Source: Halogeometricum limi (GTDB lineage: Archaea; Halobacteriota; Halobacteria; Halobacteriales; Haloferacaceae). Taken from it: 64,000 bases of DNA. The translations under genes and the position numbers were made by a program. Shown here one piece after another: positions 1-10,300 of the stretch (position 1 is the first letter of the stretch; each line of letters starts with the position of its first letter). A model generated the notes under the pieces. It was not told the DNA's origin, did not search any database, and saw only the letters and a program-made list of their open reading frames with translations. Location of the stretch: the NCBI RefSeq assembly GCF_900115785.1, contig NZ_FOYS01000006.1:174411-238410 (forward strand), written 5' to 3'.

Positions 1-773
1 TCGACCCAGATTTCTCCGGCGAGACGGTAGTGGTGACGGGCGGGAGTTCGGGCATCGGACGGGCCGTCGCACTCGCGTTCGGCGACGCGGGAGCGATGGT
101 CGTGAACGCGGACGTGCGCGCCGAGTCGAAAGACCCCGACGCGTCGCGTCCGACGCACGAGGCGATACGCGAGGCGGGCGGGGAGGCCGAGTACGCGGAC
201 TGCGACGTGTCCGACCCCGCCGAAGTCGAAGCACTCGTCGACCACGCCCGCGAGTACGGCGGGGTAGACGTGATGGTGAACAACGCGGGCGTCTACACGA
301 AGACGCGCTTTCGCGACGTGACGCCCGAGGAGTTCGACGACGTGTACGGCGTCAACGCCCGAGGCGCGTTCTTCGGGACGCAGTACGCGGCGAACGACAT
401 GATAGCGCGAGGCGTCGACGGCGTCGTCGTCAACACCTCCTCGGACACGCAGGGACGCGCCGCGTGGGACCATTCGCACTACGCGGCGACGAAGGGCGCG
501 ATACGGATGATAACTCGAAGCGCCGCCCTCGAACTCGCTCCCGAGGGCGTTCGCGTGAACGCCGTCGCCCCCGGCCCCGTCGCGACGGAGATTCGCAAGG
601 GGTGGGCCGAAGAGGCCGAGGAGATGCAACCGGAGGGCGAGACGCCGGGACTACCCCACCGGGCAGCCGAACCCGAAGAGTTGGCCGGCGCGTACCTCTA
701 CCTCGCCAGCGAGGACGCCTCCTACGTGACGGGCGAGACGGTGTGGGTGGACGGTGGCGGCCACGTCGCGTAG
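1..773 (+). CDS. Short-chain dehydrogenase/reductase, 5' end outside the window
   Basis: This is an NAD(P)-dependent short-chain dehydrogenase/reductase (SDR). The frame is open from the first bases of the window, reading DPDFSGETVVVTGGSSGIG, so the gene starts upstream and only its N-terminal tip is missing. The cofactor motif TGGSSGIG, the NNAG motif, the catalytic Ser and the YAATK active-site motif are all present. The C-terminal end, YVTGETVWVDGG, is typical of classical SDRs of about 250 residues. The substrate cannot be read from the sequence; sugar or acyl/3-oxoacyl substrates are both possible. It is followed by 207 bp that contains a solitary origin-box-like motif. Confidence 0.93.
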   Translation, partial: DPDFSGETVVVTGGSSGIGRAVALAFGDAGAMVVNADVRAESKDPDASRPTHEAIREAGGEAEYADCDVSDPAEVEALVDHAREYGGVDVMVNNAGVYTKTRFRDVTPEEFDDVYGVNARGAFFGTQYAANDMIARGVDGVVVNTSSDTQGRAAWDHSHYAATKGAIRMITRSAALELAPEGVRVNAVAPGPVATEIRKGWAEEAEEMQPEGETPGLPHRAAEPEELAGAYLYLASEDASYVTGETVWVDGGGHVA

Positions 774-811
774 ACGTCGCCGTCTCGCGCCGTGAGACGG
801 GTTTCCGGCGC

Positions 812-836
812 GAGAACAGCGGACAGAGTGGTGTTC
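812..836 (-). repeat. Solitary copy of the origin-box motif found around orc1
   Basis: This 25-bp stretch contains, on the minus strand, CACTCTGTCCGCTGTTCTC. It differs at one base of 25 from the box at 55434-55458 next to orc1/cdc6. It is alone, about 52 kb from the origin, in the gap between the SDR gene and the histidine kinase. It may be an outlying Orc1 binding site, a regulatory site, or the remnant of a rearranged origin. Confidence 0.6.
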
Positions 837-980
837 GTTCACGCGTGTGACGAGGATAGACGCGAACGTCTCGCGGTACGTGACGTCTCCGGCGACGCAC
901 TCGGCCGAAGCCGTAGCGACAGGTCTTCCAGAACAACGGTCGTGAGAACCGATAAGTAGTACAACCCACAATCGGTTCCA

Positions 981-3707
981 ATGACCGAGACGGTCCGCGT
1001 CCTCCACGTCGACGACGACCCGGCTTTCGGCGAGTTAGTCGCGACACATCTCGAACGCCGCGGATTCGACGTCGTCAGCGAAATCGACCCCGAGGCCGCC
1101 GTGCAACGTCTCAGCGACTCGACGGCGGGCGAGCAGACAGACGCCGAACCAATCGACTGCGTCGTGAGCGACTACGAGATGGGAGAGACGACGGGCATCG
1201 ACCTGTTGCGTCGCGTTCGCGACCGCGACGAGCGTCTTCCGTTCGTCCTCTTCACGAGTCGCGGAAGCGAGGAGGTAGCGAGCGAAGCCATCTCCGAGGG
1301 CGTCACCGACTACATCCAAAAGCAGACTCGCGCGGAACAGTACGAACTGCTCGCGAACCGCATCCACAACGCCGTCGAACACTACCGCGTCGAGCGTCGA
1401 CTCCGCGAGAGCGAGCAGTTGTACCGGACCGTCGTCGAGCGGAGTCACGACGCCATCTACATCTATCAGGACGACCGGTTCAAGTTCGTCAACCGCCGCG
1501 CCTGCGAGCTATCCGGGTACAGCGAGGACGAACTGGTAGAGAAGGACATCTGGAGTCTCCTGCACCCCGACGACCGAGAACGGGTCCGGCACATCGCGCA
1601 GGAACGAAAGAACGAGAGTCCCGACGTCCCGTCGCGGTACGGCGCGCGAATCGTCACGAAAGACGGAACGACGAGACGCTGCAAGTTCAGCGTGCAACTC
1701 ATCCAATACGAGGGGAGACAAGCCGTCCTCGGGTCCGTCCGCGAAGTGAGCGAAGAAGAGCGAGTCGAAGAGCGGTTCCAAGCGCTCATCGAACGCTCGT
1801 CCGACCTCGTGAGCATCATCGCCCGCGACGGAACGATAGAGTACCAGAGTCCCTCCTGCGAACGGATACTGGGCGCACCGGCCGAACTAGTGGAGGGAGT
1901 CAACGTCCTCCAACTCATCCATCCCGACGACAGACACCGGATGGAACGGACCCTCAACGAGATGTACGACGCCGACCCGACGACGGTGGAGATGGAGCAG
2001 TTCCGAATCCTCAACGCCGACGGGTCGTGGGTGTGGCTCGAAGCCATCGCCCGCGCGGACCCCGTCGAGAGCATCGACGGTATCGTCGTCAACTCCCGCG
2101 ACGTGACCGAACGTCGGGCACGCGAACAGCAACTCCGCCGCTACGAGAACCTCGTGCGGAACAGCCCACACGGAGCCTGCATCCTAAACACCGACCTCCG
2201 CGTCGAGTTCGCCAACGAACACGTCGCGCAACGGTTCGGCGAGTCGCCGGATTCGCTCGCCGGTCGTCATCTCTCGATACTCCGGGAGTTCGATACCATC
2301 GACGACGACGCGTACGAGACGGTACGGTCGGCCGTCGAACGGATTCTGAAAGACGACTCGGACAACGAACGGTTCGAACTCGAAGCGGACCTCCCCGAGA
2401 TAACCCACGTCGAGGTCAGCGTCTCCCCGCTTCGAGACGTTCGTTCCGAGGACGGACTGCGGGGCCACGAATACCACGACGACCCGCGGGGCGTCGTCCT
2501 CATCATCAACGACGTGAGCAAGCGGGTGCGGTATCAGGAGCGATTGAACGCACTCCACAGTGCGACCCGAGACCTCACGACGGCGACGACGCGCGAGGAC
2601 GTCGCCGAGATAGTGAGCGATGCGGCCGCGAACATCCTCGACTACCCCCTCAACGGCGTCGCCTTCTACGACCCCGAGAGAGACGCACTCGTCGCGCAGG
2701 CGAGGACGGACGTCGCCGACTCGGTCGTCGAGGTGTCGGAGATACCCCGGGGAACGGGCGTCGCGTGGCGGGTGTTCGAGACCGGCGAAGGAGAAGTGTT
2801 CGAGAACGTCGCCGCCGACCCGAACGTGGCGAACCCCGACACGAAGATACGGAGCGAACTCATCCTCCCCATCGGCGACGAGGGGGTGTTGATGGCCGGG
2901 TCGTGCACGCCGGGTGAGATGAACGACTCGCGCGTTTCGCTCGCTCGCATCCTCACCTCGAACGCGAGTGCGGCCCTCGAACGCGTCGAACGCGAGCAGC
3001 TCCTCCGACGACACGAACGCGAACTCGAATCGCAGAACGAACAACTCGAACAGGTCGCGAACGTCGTCAGTCACGACCTGCGGAACCCGTTGAACCTCGC
3101 GTCCGGGCAACTGGAACTCCTCCGGGCGAACTATCCCGACGACGACGACGCCGTGGCCGAGCACATCGACCGAATCGCCGACGCCCACGAACGGATACGC
3201 CGTATCATCGAAGACATGCTGGACCTCGCTCGGCACGGCCAACCCGTCGAGGAACTGGAGACGGTGCTTCTGGGGAGCGTCGTCCACTCCTCGTGGAAGA
3301 CGGCGGCCGGAGAGACCGAGAGCACGCTCGACGTCGAAGACGAACTCGGCGTCGTCGCCGCCCACGAGGGGCGACTGAAACAACTGTTCGAGAACCTCTT
3401 TCGGAACGCGGTCGAGCACAACCCCGACCGGCCCGTCACGGTCCGCGTCGGCCGACTGGACGACGGCGGGTTCTTCGTCGAAGACGACGGCCTCGGCATC
3501 CCCGAAGAGAAGCGAGACACGGTGTTCGACCCCGGCGTCACGACGAACCCCGAGGGAACCGGTCTCGGCCTCGGTATCGTCCGCACCGTCGCCACCGCGC
3601 ACGGGTGGGAGGTGAGCGTCACCCAGAGCGAGTCGGGGGGCGCACGGTTCGAGATTCGGACCGATAGCTCGACGCCCGGAGAGCCGTCGGGAGAACGAGC
3701 GAACTGA
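981..3707 (+). CDS. Hybrid signal-transduction histidine kinase (REC-PAS-PAS-PAS-GAF-HisKA-HATPase)
   Basis: This 908-residue cytoplasmic sensor kinase has no predicted membrane segment. An N-terminal receiver domain (about 4-130, acidic pocket LHVDDDP, phospho-acceptor near Asp64 in VVSDYEMG) is followed by three PAS-like regions (about 140-510). A GAF-like domain (about 520-670) precedes the HisKA dimerisation domain, with phospho-His near residue 698 in VVSHDLRNP. The HATPase domain ends the protein, with an N box in NLFRNAVEHN, G1 in EDDGLGIP and G2 in GTGLGLG. This receiver-first layout is common in haloarchaea, where partner regulators are usually encoded elsewhere. No response regulator or transcription factor lies beside it. 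The ATG at 981 is the natural start because the receiver domain begins at once. The sensed signal is unknown. Confidence 0.95.
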   Translation: MTETVRVLHVDDDPAFGELVATHLERRGFDVVSEIDPEAAVQRLSDSTAGEQTDAEPIDCVVSDYEMGETTGIDLLRRVRDRDERLPFVLFTSRGSEEVASEAISEGVTDYIQKQTRAEQYELLANRIHNAVEHYRVERRLRESEQLYRTVVERSHDAIYIYQDDRFKFVNRRACELSGYSEDELVEKDIWSLLHPDDRERVRHIAQERKNESPDVPSRYGARIVTKDGTTRRCKFSVQLIQYEGRQAVLGSVREVSEEERVEERFQALIERSSDLVSIIARDGTIEYQSPSCERILGAPAELVEGVNVLQLIHPDDRHRMERTLNEMYDADPTTVEMEQFRILNADGSWVWLEAIARADPVESIDGIVVNSRDVTERRAREQQLRRYENLVRNSPHGACILNTDLRVEFANEHVAQRFGESPDSLAGRHLSILREFDTIDDDAYETVRSAVERILKDDSDNERFELEADLPEITHVEVSVSPLRDVRSEDGLRGHEYHDDPRGVVLIINDVSKRVRYQERLNALHSATRDLTTATTREDVAEIVSDAAANILDYPLNGVAFYDPERDALVAQARTDVADSVVEVSEIPRGTGVAWRVFETGEGEVFENVAADPNVANPDTKIRSELILPIGDEGVLMAGSCTPGEMNDSRVSLARILTSNASAALERVEREQLLRRHERELESQNEQLEQVANVVSHDLRNPLNLASGQLELLRANYPDDDDAVAEHIDRIADAHERIRRIIEDMLDLARHGQPVEELETVLLGSVVHSSWKTAAGETESTLDVEDELGVVAAHEGRLKQLFENLFRNAVEHNPDRPVTVRVGRLDDGGFFVEDDGLGIPEEKRDTVFDPGVTTNPEGTGLGLGIVRTVATAHGWEVSVTQSESGGARFEIRTDSSTPGEPSGERAN

Positions 3708-3884
3708 GAACGCCGTCGCTTCGAGTCAGGTTCTTCAGTAAGTGTCCGGCGGGGTGGGAGCCGCCGTCCACCAACCCATGTTCGCTCCTGGCAGACCGAG
3801 AACGGGACAGTATTCCGAGGAGCGACTGATACGACGCCCGGATAGGGGTTAGTTATCCGCTCGTTATCCGGGAGTAGGAGGGTA

Positions 3885-5039
3885 TTAGCCCCGTCTGAGC
3901 GCGTCGACCGGCGGCCGACTCGCGGCGCGCCACGCCGGGTAGAAGCCGCTGAGCAGACTGACGCCGACGCCGAATCCGAACGCGAGGACGAGGAATCCGG
4001 CGTTCCGCGCGTCGAGGACGACAGAGAGCGTCACTTCGGGGACGGCGAGGTAGAGCGCCGTCGTCCCGGCGACGGCGAGTGCGACGCCGACGGCGCCGCC
4101 GGTGACGCCGAGCAACCCCGCCTCGACGAGAATCGTCCGGAGGACGTCGTCTCGCTGGACGCCGACGGCGCGGAGGACGCCGATCTCCTCGCGGCGTTCG
4201 TTCACGCTCATGAGCATCACGTTCAGGATGGCGACGCCCGCGACGACGAGCGATATCGCGCCGATGCCGAGGAGGAACGCGTTCAGGAGGTCGAAGAAGC
4301 GGTCGACCTGCGAGGTGACCACCGAGAGTTCGAATATCGAGACGCGTTCGTCGCGGACGTTGAGCGTCTCGCGAATCGCCGCCGCCGTCTCCGTCGCCGC
4401 CGCGCCCGTCTCCGCGCGGACGACGACCTGCGAGTAGTCGCGTTGGACGAACGCGTCGCGCGGGAGGACGACTGCGCCGTCCGGTTGGACCACGGAGATG
4501 CTCTCGGACTCGGCGAGGACGGCGACCACGCGGTACTCGCGGCCTTCGATACTGACCGACCGGCCGACGGAGAGACCGAGTTCGTCCGCGACCCCGGACC
4601 CGACTATCGCACCCCTGCGGTGACGGGTCGGAAGTTCCCCTTCACCGGCCTCGAACAGGACGCTCGGGTCGTCGACGCCGTACAGCGTCGCGAACGTCTG
4701 TCGGTCGCCGTTCGAGGCGAGTGCGCCGCCGGAGACGAGGGGAACCACCTCCGCGCCGACGGCCGCCCGACGAATCGCCTGCACGTCCCGGTCCGTGAGC
4801 GACTGAACGCCCGCGTCGGCGTTCGGGGTGACGACCAGTTGGTCGCCGAGCGACCCGATGGAGTCGGCGGCGGTGAGTTCGAGGACGCTCCCGAGGATTC
4901 CGAGGGCGGCGATGGCGAAGACGCCGATGACGATTCCGAGCGCCGCCAGCGCCGTCCGAACGCGGTTCCGCGAGAGGTTCCGGCGGGCGAGTCGGACCGT
5001 CGGGAGTCTCGCGCGGCCGTCGGCGGTGGAGAGCGTCAC
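3885..5039 (-). CDS. ABC transporter permease, FtsX/MacB type
   Basis: This 384-residue protein has the MacB/LolC layout. One N-terminal membrane helix (about 27-50) is followed by a periplasmic-type extracytoplasmic domain (about 55-245) and three C-terminal helices that form the FtsX domain. The signature SVNERREEIGVLRAVG sits between helices 2 and 3. Such permeases act with an ATPase of the LolD type to move lipoproteins, peptides or drugs, or to work as mechanotransducers. The start overlaps the stop of the upstream gene by 4 bp (ATGA), so the two are an operon. No ABC ATPase lies downstream, where 177 bp of non-coding DNA follow, so the energising subunit must be elsewhere or has been lost. 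Confidence 0.9.
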   Translation of the reverse strand: MTLSTADGRARLPTVRLARRNLSRNRVRTALAALGIVIGVFAIAALGILGSVLELTAADSIGSLGDQLVVTPNADAGVQSLTDRDVQAIRRAAVGAEVVPLVSGGALASNGDRQTFATLYGVDDPSVLFEAGEGELPTRHRRGAIVGSGVADELGLSVGRSVSIEGREYRVVAVLAESESISVVQPDGAVVLPRDAFVQRDYSQVVVRAETGAAATETAAAIRETLNVRDERVSIFELSVVTSQVDRFFDLLNAFLLGIGAISLVVAGVAILNVMLMSVNERREEIGVLRAVGVQRDDVLRTILVEAGLLGVTGGAVGVALAVAGTTALYLAVPEVTLSVVLDARNAGFLVLAFGFGVGVSLLSGFYPAWRAASRPPVDALRRG

Positions 5040-6721
5040 ACCTCTCGCCCCGCGTCGACTGCATCGAATCGGTCGGCGTCGTCACTTGCGGTCCGGGTCG
5101 GTCGAGAGCGCAGTTTACGAGTCCGCTCTCGTAGCCACGCGCGGGTCGGCCGGCGGCGGAGGACGCCGACGCTGAGGACGCCCGCGATGGCGACTGCGAG
5201 GACGGCGACGGCCGCATCGAGCGTCGGCGACCGGCCGTCGAACGCGGGGAAGAGCGCGGCGTTCTGCGTCTCCTCCTCGGGGTCGAGCGTGACGGCGACG
5301 ACGCGTTCGACGCGTTCGCCGCCGACGCGGTAGACGATTCGCACCGGTATCTCGGTCGCAGAGTCGTTCGCGTCGGCGGTCACCTCGACGGGGGCGAAGT
5401 CGCTCCCGCCCAGCGAACCGACGAAGTAGTCGCGGTGCGGGAACACCGGCGTCACGTCGTCCGTGGCGACGACTTCGACGACGACGCCCGACAGGTCGGC
5501 GTCGCCGAGGTTGGCGACGTTTCCGGTCACCCGGACGCGGCCGTCCGCTCGGAGGACGTCGACGTCAGTCAACCGCACGTCCGCGACGGCCGGGACGTGC
5601 CGGAACGTCGCGTTCGCGGAACCGTCACGGACCCCCGCGCGGTACGTCGCGTCGAGTCGCACGACGGCCGGTTCGGGAACCGAAGCGAGGTCGAGCGTCG
5701 TCGTCGCCGCCGCCCCGGGGGCGAGCGTCTCCGGCAGTGAGACGCGCGAGAGCGTCTCGTTCTCCGCCGTCGGCGCGAGGACGACGTTCGAGACGGGGAC
5801 GGTCCCGAAGTTGGTCACGGTCACCTCGTAGCGCGTCGGGAGAGGGCGGTCGTCGGCGCTCTCGCCGCCGGTGGTGACCGCTCCGCCGGCGAGTCCCGCG
5901 GCCCCGCCGAGACCGCCGAGGAGGCCGTCGAAACCGCCCGCCGCGTCGTCCGGAGCCGTCTCGCCACTGACGGGGACGACGGCCAGACCCACGTCGTCGA
6001 CGAACGGGGCGACGGCGACGGACCGTTCGAGCGTCGTCGTTCGCGAGACGCCCGACGCGGTGGTGTAGGTCACGACGACGCCGACCGGTCTCTCACCCGC
6101 CTCGGTGGGGACGACGGAGAGGTTCAGACGGGCCGTCTCCCCCGCCGTGAGCGTCGGGAGCGTCCGACGGCCGTCGACGACTCGGCCGACGGAGTCGTTC
6201 GCGGTGACGACGACGTTCCGAAGCGGTGCCGTCGTCGGGTTCGAGAGCGAGACGGCGAGGGTCGTCTCGGCGTCCACCGCGGCGCCGTCCACCGAAAGTT
6301 CGACGAGTGGCGGTGCCGCTTCGACGACGACCGGGACCGGACGCTGGATGCGGACGGTCCGGTCCTCGGTGTCCGTACCGACGACCGAGAGCGTGAGGAC
6401 GCGCGGTCCGGCCGCCTCGAACGTCGTCGCGAGGGGAACGGTCACGCCGTCGCCCGGCGAGAGCGACCCGACGCCCGTGGCGCGGGCGAGTCGGTTCTCG
6501 CCGTCCGAGAGTCGGAGTTCCTCGACGCGAACGGCGGACTCGCTTCCGACGGAGTTCGCGACGGTGACGGTGACGGTGACCTGGTCGCCGACGACGGGCG
6601 TGGCCGGGTCGACGACCACGTCGGAGACGGTGAGGCGGGCCGCCGGTACGTCCGCGAGGACGCCGGAGGGCACGACGAGGAAGAGAGCGAGAACGACGGC
6701 GAGGAGACGGACGACACTCAT
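5036..6721 (-). CDS. Secreted, membrane-anchored CARDB/S-layer-domain protein paired with the ABC permease
   Basis: The protein is 561 residues if it starts at the ATG at 6721, which places a clean Sec signal peptide (MSVVRLLAVVLALFLVVPSG) at the N terminus; the longer open frame upstream lacks coding character. It has repeated beta-rich CARDB/NEW3-like domains and a Gly/Ala-rich insertion around residues 265-285. One C-terminal transmembrane helix (about 500-520) is followed by a basic cytoplasmic tail. Proteins of this kind (COG1361-like) are commonly encoded beside FtsX-type permeases in haloarchaea and are thought to be extracellular partners or adhesion-like surface proteins. It overlaps the permease gene by 4 bp. 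Exact function unknown. Confidence 0.85.
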   Translation of the reverse strand: MSVVRLLAVVLALFLVVPSGVLADVPAARLTVSDVVVDPATPVVGDQVTVTVTVANSVGSESAVRVEELRLSDGENRLARATGVGSLSPGDGVTVPLATTFEAAGPRVLTLSVVGTDTEDRTVRIQRPVPVVVEAAPPLVELSVDGAAVDAETTLAVSLSNPTTAPLRNVVVTANDSVGRVVDGRRTLPTLTAGETARLNLSVVPTEAGERPVGVVVTYTTASGVSRTTTLERSVAVAPFVDDVGLAVVPVSGETAPDDAAGGFDGLLGGLGGAAGLAGGAVTTGGESADDRPLPTRYEVTVTNFGTVPVSNVVLAPTAENETLSRVSLPETLAPGAAATTTLDLASVPEPAVVRLDATYRAGVRDGSANATFRHVPAVADVRLTDVDVLRADGRVRVTGNVANLGDADLSGVVVEVVATDDVTPVFPHRDYFVGSLGGSDFAPVEVTADANDSATEIPVRIVYRVGGERVERVVAVTLDPEEETQNAALFPAFDGRSPTLDAAVAVLAVAIAGVLSVGVLRRRPTRAWLRERTRKLRSRPTRTASDDADRFDAVDAGREV

Positions 6722-6843
6722 TCGTGCAGATTGGTACCGAATAACGATAACTACCCCGCCGGTACCTTCCAGCCTCGGAGTAAGTGCCTCAGAAAATATA
6801 TTCTTCCAAAAGAGATATTCGTGTGCGATTGGAACAGCCGGCC

Positions 6844-7356
6844 GTGTTCGACGGTTCGACCCGACGTCGATTCGTCGCCGGTCTCGTTTCGGTCCGCGTC
6901 CTCGGACTGTCCGGGTGTCTCGGGGGGCACTCGGTCGGAGACATCGGCACGTCGGGAGAGAGGGGAGAAACGGGTGGGCAACTATCGGTGACGGCCACAC
7001 CGACGGAGATGGTGAGCGACGTCGCGACGGTGAGCGACGACGTCCGCGAGCGGTTGGGCGACAGACTCAGCGGGTTGGTCGCGGCCGACGACCGGTCGAC
7101 CTTCGCGGACGCCGAGGAGTTGGCGTACGCCGAGGGGCGCGTCCGCGTCGTCGTCGAACTCGCCGCGGGAGCGAACCTGCCGTCGTCACCACCGCTGGAC
7201 GTGGAGGCGCGGCACGACCCGTTCGTGCAGGCGTTCGTCGCCGTCGACGACCTCCCGGCACTCGCGAGGGCCGAAAGCGTGCGCGCCGTCAGACCGCCGC
7301 AGTCGCCGGTCGCCGCCGACCTCGCGACCGCTCTCGGTCCCGGCGGAGGGACCTGA
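6844..7356 (+). CDS. Tat lipoprotein with a subtilase-propeptide-like domain
   Basis: From the GTG at 6844 the product is 170 residues and begins with a twin-arginine lipoprotein signal (STRRRFVAG, lipobox LSGC). A longer start at GTG 6784 is possible. Downstream of a short linker the region RVVVELAAG...VQAFVAVDDLPALARAESVRAVRPP has the length and feel of an inhibitor-I9/subtilase propeptide. It parallels the propeptide of the next gene, which reads SIVVELDE and later LLALAAEPSVSYVRQPARP. The stop codon overlaps the start of the subtilase gene (TGATG), so translation is coupled. It may be a membrane-tethered chaperone or inhibitor of that protease. This is inferred from layout and similarity by eye. 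Confidence 0.7.
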   Translation: MFDGSTRRRFVAGLVSVRVLGLSGCLGGHSVGDIGTSGERGETGGQLSVTATPTEMVSDVATVSDDVRERLGDRLSGLVAADDRSTFADAEELAYAEGRVRVVVELAAGANLPSSPPLDVEARHDPFVQAFVAVDDLPALARAESVRAVRPPQSPVAADLATALGPGGGT

Positions 7357-10300
7357 TGCACTCACGGGCGGTTCTCGCCGCCGTCGCCGTCGTTCTCGTC
7401 GTCGTGGCGGGGGTGGGCGCACCCGTGGTCTCGGCGTTGGGGCCGACGGCGACGCAGACGGCCACCGAGACGGTGACGACGGCGGAGACTGAGGGCCAGA
7501 CGCGAACGACGACGCCGGCGACGGCGACGCCGCAGCGAACCGCAACAGCGACGCCCAGGCGAACCGCGACGTCGACACTGGAACGACGGACGGCCACGCG
7601 CACGCCGAGCGACGGTGAGCCGGTCGCACGGGATTCGAAGCCGGCGAAGTCGGCCGACGACGCCTCGACGGCCGCGCGCCGAAAAGTCGCCGACGCGCTG
7701 TTGGCGGCGTCGGAGTCGCGAGCGAGTCACGACGTGGCGACGACGTCGACGGTGACGTCCGAGGAGGCGAACGAGCGGTCTATCGTCGTCGAACTCGACG
7801 AGCGTCGCATCCGCGACGGGCGCGCCGCGGCCGTCCGCGTCCTCGGTGGCGGTGCCGTGACCGCGCACGGTCGGTACGTCGAGGCGACGGCGACGCGCGA
7901 GGAACTCCTCGCACTCGCCGCGGAACCGAGCGTCTCGTACGTCCGTCAACCGGCCCGGCCCGTCTCGTTCGCCGGGAGCGACGGGACGACGGAAGCCGTC
8001 GAGACGGCCAGACTGGAGTCGCTTCACGCCCGCGGCTACGGCGGCGAGAACGTCACCGTCGCCGTGATAGACGTTGAGCAGTTCGACCTCGACAACCCGG
8101 CGTTAGACGGCCGCGTCGTCGCGACGAGAGACTACACGGGCACCGGAATCGACACCGCCAGCACGGGCGGCCACGGGACGGCGACGGCCGAACTCGTCGC
8201 CGAGACGGCACCGAACGCTTCCCTCGTCCTCGTGCGCGTGGACTCGTACTTCGACTTCAGACGCGCCGTCGACTGGGTCGAACAGAACACCTCCACGGAC
8301 GTCGTGTCGATGTCGCTCGGGTGGTACAACGTCGGTCCCTTGGACGGCACCTCCGAGATGGACCGTCTGATAAACGGGAGCGTCGAGAACGGCACGTCGT
8401 GGGTCGTCTCGGCCGGAAACTCCGCGGGCGGCCACCACTGGAACGGAACGTGGACGGACCCCGACGGCGACGGCCGACTGAACGTGAACGGTTCTCGGGA
8501 GTACTTCACGCTCGAAGGCGACACCAGCCTGACCGTCTGGGCGCAGTGGAACGACTGGGAGAACCGGACGGAGGACTACGACGTCTACCTCTACGACGAC
8601 CCCGACGTCGAGAACGCCACGCCGATAGCCGACTCGCGGAACCTGCAGTCGGGACGCGGAACGCCGACGGAGTACCTCTCCGGGAGCGTGTCGAGTCAAC
8701 CGACGACGCTGTATCTGACCGTCGAAGCGGCGGACGCGAACGGGACGTCCGACTTCGACGTGTTCCTCAACGGCGAGTTCGAGTTCGCGTCGTCGTCGAC
8801 GGACGCTCGGAGTCTGACGCTCGCGGCGACGAACCCCCGCGCGGTCACCGTCGGCGCGTACGACCAGGCCGACGGGACCTTGGAGTCGTTCTCCTCGCGC
8901 GGACCGACCATCGACGGCCGGGTCAAACCGGACGTGGTGGCGGCCGACAACGTCAGTTCCAGCGCGTACGGGCGGTTCTACGGGACGTCGGCCGCGACGC
9001 CGCACACGGCCGGCGTGTTGGCGACGCTCCTCGACGCGAACCGCCGTCTCACCCCCGAGGCGTTGAAGACGAACCTGACCGAGAGCGCCCGCCCTCGCGG
9101 CGGCACCCCGGACAACCGAACCGGATACGGCGCCGTCGACGCCTCGCGCGCCGTCGCCGGACTCGGAACGTACGACCTGCCGCCGGACGGCCGCCTCCGG
9201 TACGACGGCGACTACCGACTCGACACCGGCGGGAGTGCGACGCCGAACTCGCTCGTCGTCGACGCCGCGAACGTGACGCTCGACGGCGACGGGGAGACGT
9301 TCGCCGCCGCGGAGGGCGACGCCGTCCTCACCGCGACGAGGAACGCGACGACCCTCTCTGTCCGCGACCTGACCCTGACGAACCGTGCCGTCGGCGTCGC
9401 CGCGGCGAACCTGACGACGCTCGAACTCGCGAACGTGACCGCCGAGACGGACACCGCACTCGCGGTGTCGAACGTCTCCGCGGTGTCTCTCACGAACGTC
9501 TCGCCCGCCGACGCCCCGTCGTTCGACCTCACCGGCGAGAATCTCAGTCTCGGCCTCGACCGGTCGGACGCGCCGCCGAACCGCAGTCGCCTCTCCGCCG
9601 CGCCGAACGTGACGTTCGCCGCGGTGAACGCGACGAGTCAGACGAACGTGACGAACGCGAGCGACACGTCCGATGCGGCCACCGCGACGGTGACGCTCAG
9701 ATACGACGAGTCGTACGCGAACGAGTCCACCGTCGCCGTCTGGACGAACGCGGGCGGGGCGTGGAACGAGACGAACGCGAGCGTCGATACGGCCGCGAAC
9801 ACGGCGACTGTCACCGCGTCCGAGAACGGCACCTACGGCGTCTACGCCGTCGGAGAACCCGGCGCAGACGTCCCGTCGTCGGTCGCTCTCGACACGGAAG
9901 TCGACACCGCGACGGCGACGAACGCGACGGTGGCGAACGTCGGGCGCGCGACCCTCACCGTCCTCGACGCGGACGTGGTCGGCCCCGCCGCCGACCAGTT
10001 CGCCGTCGTGGACGCGCCGAAGAACAGAACCGTCGAACCCGGGACGACGCTCGACGTGCGAGTGCGCTACGCGCCGAACGCGACCGGCGACCACGCCGCG
10101 ACGCTCTCGGTGACGACGGCGGAACTCGGCGTTCTCACCGTCGAAATCGACGGGACTGCGGCGGTAGCGGCGACGCCGACACCGACGCCGACTCCCACGC
10201 CGACGCCCGAACCCACCGCGACATCCGAAGGCTCGTCCGGTGGGTCGTCGAGTGCGCCACCGCCCGCACCCGCGCCGACGCCCGAACCGGTGACGCAGAC

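Noticed and set aside
6105..7355. Long open frame continuing upstream of the subtilase start
   Set aside because: It runs antisense over the CARDB-protein gene and in a different frame over the lipoprotein gene. The signal peptide and the TGATG overlap place the start at 7356.
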